Assembly: GCA_030619215.1 (NCBI GenBank)
Contig: JAUXBV010000097.1
Span: 1 to 8,925 of the forward strand
Length of the DNA stretch: 8,925 bases
Direction: 5' to 3'
Source: Fibrobacterota bacterium
GTDB taxonomy: Bacteria; Fibrobacterota; Chitinivibrionia; Chitinivibrionales; JANQEN01
This document shows positions 6,583 to 8,925 of this stretch, one piece after another. A program made the position numbers and the translations under genes. The notes under the pieces were generated by a model. It had not been told where the DNA came from, searched no databases, and was given only the letters and a program-made list of their open reading frames with translations. Each line of letters opens with the position of its first letter. The stretch's first letter is position 1.

Positions 6583-6617
6583 TTAATACTACCTTTAGGT
6601 AAAAAAGTATTAGAAAA

Positions 6618-6647
6618 TGTATACTTCTACTTACAGTGGGGTGTCAG
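6618..6647 (-). promoter_or_regulatory. Candidate promoter of the Rnf operon
   Basis: On the minus strand CTGACA (6647 to 6642), 18 bp, TATACA (6623 to 6618) resembles a sigma70 promoter and would start transcription near 6611, leaving a leader of about 29 nt before the rnfC TTG. A TATAAT at 6790 to 6785 is a weaker alternative because no -35 sits at a suitable distance. The short leader leaves no room for a riboswitch. Confidence 0.45.
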
Positions 6648-6846
6648 ATTTTAACCTGAATATAATTTTTTCTGAGAAAAGAACAAATAAAATGTTTCCG
6701 ATTTAAATGGAAGTCAAGAGAAATATATCTTTTTATATCATACAAAACTTTTTTAGCTCTGGTATCAGACTTTTCTAATTGTTTATTATAATTTACGCGG
6801 AAAAGAAACAGTTTTCTTTAGGAATCCTTTTTTTTCGAGTATATTT
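6648..6846. other. AT-rich part of the divergent intergenic region
   Basis: Between the oppositely oriented rnfC (start 6582) and DUF433 gene (start 6903) lie 320 bp without a credible reading frame. Besides the two promoter regions described separately, I see only a weak 7-bp A/T hairpin AAAGAAA-CAGT-TTTCTTT (6802-6819). Its position between two divergent transcription units makes it the likely control region for both, but no recognisable regulator site stands out. Confidence 0.4.
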
Positions 6847-6878
6847 TTGATATAATTTAATGGATTGATATATTAATT
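6847..6878 (+). promoter_or_regulatory. Extended -10 promoter with tandem repeats before the DUF433 gene
   Basis: TGATATAAT (6848-6856) matches the extended -10 consensus TGnTATAAT exactly; no good -35 is seen, which such promoters tolerate. The expected start is near 6863, about 40 nt before the TTG. The octamer TTGATATA occurs at 6847 and again at 6865, each followed by a TTAAT-like tail, so two direct repeats spaced 18 bp apart cover the -10 and the start point. They could be the binding sites through which the downstream antitoxin represses its own operon. Confidence 0.5.
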
Positions 6879-6902
6879 CATAATTTTTATAAGGGGTATA
6901 AA

Positions 6903-7127
6903 TTGACAAACAATTATATTGAAGTAGATCCGAAAATTTGTTCAGGCAAACCTGTTATACGCGGTACGCGGATTATGGTAAAAAATATTCTGGGAATGAT
7001 TGCAGGAGGGTATACGGTTGACCGGATATTAAAGGAATACCCTGAGCTTGCTCGTGAGGCGATACAAGCTGCTTTGGAATATGCAGCAGCTGTGATAGAT
7101 GAAGAGCAGGTTGTCGCTCATGCCTGA
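6903..7127 (+). CDS. DUF433 antitoxin-like protein
   Basis: This 74-residue protein matches the DUF433 family along its whole length: IEVDPKICSGKPVIRGTRI (6-24), the helix MVKNILGMIAGG (25-36) and the helix-turn region YTVDRILKEYPEL (37-49), then an alpha-helical tail. DUF433 proteins have a winged-helix-like fold and are commonly encoded directly before DUF5615 PIN-like proteins, for which they are the presumed antitoxin. It starts at TTG with AAGGGG 6 nt upstream; no ATG is available nearby. The following gene overlaps its end by 8 nt. The family is certain; the antitoxin role is inferred from pairing. Confidence 0.88.
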   Translation: MTNNYIEVDPKICSGKPVIRGTRIMVKNILGMIAGGYTVDRILKEYPELAREAIQAALEYAAAVIDEEQVVAHA

Positions 7128-7506
7128 CAGTAAACTGCGCATATTACTTGACCAGAATATTCCTGTTGCAGTTGCGAAGTGGTTACGGAACAAACGCCCC
7201 CAGTGGAGGATCGACCACGTCAAAGAACTCGGATTTTCGGGTAAGCCGGATGAGTTTCTCTATAGCTGGGCACAGAAACAAAAAGCTGTTGTCATAACAT
7301 ATGATGAAGATTTTGCCGATGCACGAATGTATCCGTTCGGCAGCCATCACGGTGTGATCCGTTTACGTGTATGGCCGACAACTACTGAGAAAACAAAGGA
7401 AGCTTTACAGCGGTTAATTAAAGCTATTCCCTCAACTGACTGGCCGAAGAGCCTTCTGATAATTGATAATATGAAAATCCGGCATCGAAAAATCCAAATA
7501 AAATGA
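7120..7506 (+). CDS. DUF5615 PIN-like protein, presumed toxin
   Basis: This 128-residue protein belongs to the PIN-like DUF5615 family (Mut7-C/VapC-related fold). Visible conserved features are LRILLDQNIP (6-15) with Asp11 and Asn13, the central ITYDEDFAD (59-67) with Asp62 and Asp64, and GVIRLRV (78-84). These acidic residues are the expected metal-binding positions of a nuclease. The ATG at 7120 overlaps the DUF433 gene by 8 nt and has AGGT 8 nt upstream. An in-frame ATG at 7099 would add seven residues that are not typical of the family. It is probably the toxin of a type II pair with DUF433; the activity of this branch is less studied than that of classical VapC. Confidence 0.85.
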   Translation: MPDSKLRILLDQNIPVAVAKWLRNKRPQWRIDHVKELGFSGKPDEFLYSWAQKQKAVVITYDEDFADARMYPFGSHHGVIRLRVWPTTTEKTKEALQRLIKAIPSTDWPKSLLIIDNMKIRHRKIQIK

Positions 7507-7598
7507 TCAGGCGTTTTCTGCAAAAGTTACTACTTTATTCAGTAGAAATAGAAAAAATAAATGCTGATTCTGAAACCCTGGACAAAGATCCACAATAA
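7503..7598 (+). CDS. Doubtful 31-codon reading frame
   Basis: An ATG overlapping the stop of the PIN-like gene (ATGA) opens a frame of 31 codons ending at TAA 7596-7598, starting MIRRFLQKLLLYSVEIEK. There is no ribosome-binding site beyond possible coupling, and I recognise no family. It fills most of the gap before the DUF4416 gene. It could be a short coupled peptide or chance; chance is more likely. Confidence 0.15.
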   Translation: MIRRFLQKLLLYSVEIEKINADSETLDKDPQ

Positions 7599-7615
7599 CT
7601 ATCTATAGGATGAAT

Positions 7616-8158
7616 ATGGGTACTGCTCGTGAACCTGCTTCGGTGAAACTCTTTTTAGCTGCTATGTATAGAGATGAGAATGTACTGACATATGCGTTGG
7701 ATATATGCATTAAAGAATTCGGCAATATCGATATGAAGTATGGGCCCGTAGAAGTTTCCACTTATACAAATTATTATGATAGAGAGATGGAAAAAGGCAT
7801 TAGAAAATGTTATATGACATTTGAGAAGTTGGTACAACGCGATGATCTGGTTAATATTAAAACATCCACTAATAAAATTGAAGAAAGCTCGATGAAAAAA
7901 AATAAAAGAACAGTTAATCTCGATCCCGGATATCTTACCACTGATAAATTAATCCTCGCCTCAACAAAGGATTTTTATCACAGGGTGTATCTGGAGAAAG
8001 GCATTTATGCAGAAGTGACATTACATTTCCGCAAAGGGATATACAGATTCTTTTCATGGACATATCCGGATTATAAGAATAAAGAGCTGCAGAAGTTTCT
8101 TATGAAGGCAAGGGATAAGCTTGTTAAAGAGGCGAGGGATATAGAAAGAGAATCTTGA
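7616..8158 (+). CDS. DUF4416 family protein
   Basis: This 180-residue protein matches DUF4416 over its length: VKLFLAAMY (10-18), STYTNYYDREM (48-58), IKTSTNKIEE (81-90), RTVNLDPGYL (98-107), ASTKDFYHRVYLEKGIYAEV (115-134) and FSWTYPDY (146-153). The family is conserved in Planctomycetota, deltaproteobacterial groups and related lineages, and its biochemical function is not known to me. It is rich in charged and aromatic residues, with no signal peptide or membrane segment, so probably cytoplasmic. I prefer the ATG at 7616, which has AGGA 5 nt upstream, over the ATG at 7610, whose first base is the last base of that AGGA. The exported-protein gene begins 9 nt after its stop, so the two may be co-transcribed. 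Confidence 0.88.
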   Translation: MGTAREPASVKLFLAAMYRDENVLTYALDICIKEFGNIDMKYGPVEVSTYTNYYDREMEKGIRKCYMTFEKLVQRDDLVNIKTSTNKIEESSMKKNKRTVNLDPGYLTTDKLILASTKDFYHRVYLEKGIYAEVTLHFRKGIYRFFSWTYPDYKNKELQKFLMKARDKLVKEARDIERES

Positions 8159-8167
8159 GAATATAGT

Positions 8168-8925
8168 ATGGAAATAATTGTAATGAAGAAAGCAATCAAA
8201 AATTGTAAATGCTATTTAATAATGAAGCATTTTTATTTATGTGTGATAGTTACTTGCTTTTTCCTGCACCCTTTTGAGTTGTTTTCATTGGAGGCTTCTG
8301 AACAAGATCTCCAAACCGCAGTAAACACTCACAAAGACGGCGGTTTATTACAAAAGTGGCTTATTGTAGCACCACTGACTCGCTATAGTGAAAGCGATAC
8401 GTTACAGAACGATTCTATATCCGGTTTTGACTATGATTTTTTGGAAAAAATGGGTGGTGAAAGCAAGGCAACTATTAGAAAAAACGCAAGAATTCGTATT
8501 GATAGCGCGGGCGTTTGCAGGTATGTCAGGCCGGTGGAAGTTGAGGCAGATTCAAGCGGAATTATAAATATAGATACTTTTTTCACGAAAAATGAAGATG
8601 AGGCCGCTTATGCATTTTGCCTGGTAGAAGCATTTATCCCCTGCAGTGTCAGGTCTTTATGGGGGGTGGACGGGGATGCAAGGGTATGGGTTAATGGGAA
8701 AAGAATGCATAACAAATGGGATGGTGTTGATACTTGCCTGCCGCTGAGCAGATACTTTGATACTGAATTTATTCAGGGGATGAATTCGGTTTTAATTAAA
8801 TTATCGGATAAAAAAGGGAAGAGCAGATTTACTTTTGAGGTGTGGGATCTTCGTGACAGCCTTAAACCTTTTGAAAATAACATTCGCTCTCTTTTCCTTG
8901 ACCTGAATAGAAATGAAATAATTAA
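8168..8925 (+). CDS. Exported protein with jelly-roll (PA14/CBM-like) module, cut by the right edge
   Basis: A frame of 252 codons stays open to the end of the window, so the C-terminus is missing. Residues about 19-43 form a hydrophobic signal sequence after a basic start, with a possible cleavage near LEASEQ. Residues about 61-226 resemble the beta-sandwich module seen in secreted planctomycete-type hydrolases and peptidases: LLQKWLIVAPLT (60-71, compare W-L-V-x-G-P-F), FLEKMGGES (91-99), AAYAFCLVEA (146-155), DGDARVWVNGKRMHN (168-182) and GMNSVLIKL (204-212). The W-V-N-G-K core is the hallmark. The downstream catalytic part, if any, is outside the window. GAGA 7 nt upstream supports the start at 8168; ATGs at 8183 and 8222 are alternatives, also with a signal peptide. 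The module call is by eye. Confidence 0.7.
   Translation, partial: MEIIVMKKAIKNCKCYLIMKHFYLCVIVTCFFLHPFELFSLEASEQDLQTAVNTHKDGGLLQKWLIVAPLTRYSESDTLQNDSISGFDYDFLEKMGGESKATIRKNARIRIDSAGVCRYVRPVEVEADSSGIINIDTFFTKNEDEAAYAFCLVEAFIPCSVRSLWGVDGDARVWVNGKRMHNKWDGVDTCLPLSRYFDTEFIQGMNSVLIKLSDKKGKSRFTFEVWDLRDSLKPFENNIRSLFLDLNRNEII

Noticed and set aside
6802..6819. Hairpin AAAGAAA-CAGT-TTTCTTT in the divergent region
   Set aside because: Nearly all A-T pairs in A/T-rich DNA; not distinguishable from chance.
7099..7119. Upstream ATG for the DUF5615 gene
   Set aside because: It would deepen the overlap with DUF433 and add residues before the conserved start of the family.
7530..7545. Possible terminator hairpin CTACT-TTATTC-AGTAG after the PIN-like gene
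   Set aside because: Only 5 bp and followed by an A-rich rather than T-rich tract on the transcribed strand.
1..8925. CRISPR array, tRNA, rRNA or insertion sequence
   Set aside because: No regularly spaced repeats, cloverleaf-like segments, rRNA motifs or transposase fragments were seen on either strand.

Overview
The window is a bacterial chromosomal segment, AT-rich by eye, built around a complete six-gene Rnf operon (minus strand, 6582 down to 1251) in the order rnfC-rnfD-rnfG-rnfE-rnfA-rnfB. This C-D-G-E-A-B order and the long multi-cluster RnfB are typical of anaerobes rather than of the gammaproteobacterial rsxABCDGE type. Together with a DUF4416 gene and a secreted protein carrying a jelly-roll module common in Planctomycetota-like genomes, this suggests an anaerobic bacterium. 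Planctomycetota (for example anammox Brocadiales) or a neighbouring candidate phylum is a guess from gene content, not a demonstrated assignment.

Layout. 1-451: AT-rich DNA with no complete gene. It holds a consensus-quality promoter pointing off the left edge, a repeated promoter-like motif, and a 51-bp imperfect palindrome. 452-1077: a VapBC-type toxin-antitoxin pair (minus strand) with a sigma70-like promoter and a 12-bp perfect inverted repeat as likely operator. 1251-6582: the Rnf operon, with genes overlapping or separated by at most 6 nt. 6583-6902: a divergent promoter region. 6903-7506: a second toxin-antitoxin-like pair, DUF433 plus a DUF5615 PIN-like protein (plus strand). 7616-8158: DUF4416 protein. 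8168-8925: the first 252 codons of an exported protein, open at the right edge.

How the genes work together. RnfA, B, C, D, E and G form a membrane complex that couples electron transfer between ferredoxin and NAD(H) to Na+ or H+ translocation. RnfB takes electrons from ferredoxin, RnfA/RnfE carry the intramembrane iron-sulfur site, RnfD/RnfG carry covalent FMN, and RnfC is the NADH side. The operon is flanked by two unrelated PIN-fold toxin modules, which are probably independent of it.

Most noteworthy observations: (i) RnfB has lost exactly the four cysteine ligands of one [4Fe-4S] cluster in its middle ferredoxin domain while keeping all four ligands of the partner cluster; (ii) RnfG has Ser where the flavin-transferase recognition motif normally has Asp; (iii) the palindrome after vapC has an attC-like architecture but poor core sequences. 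I found no clear evidence of an undescribed multi-gene system.
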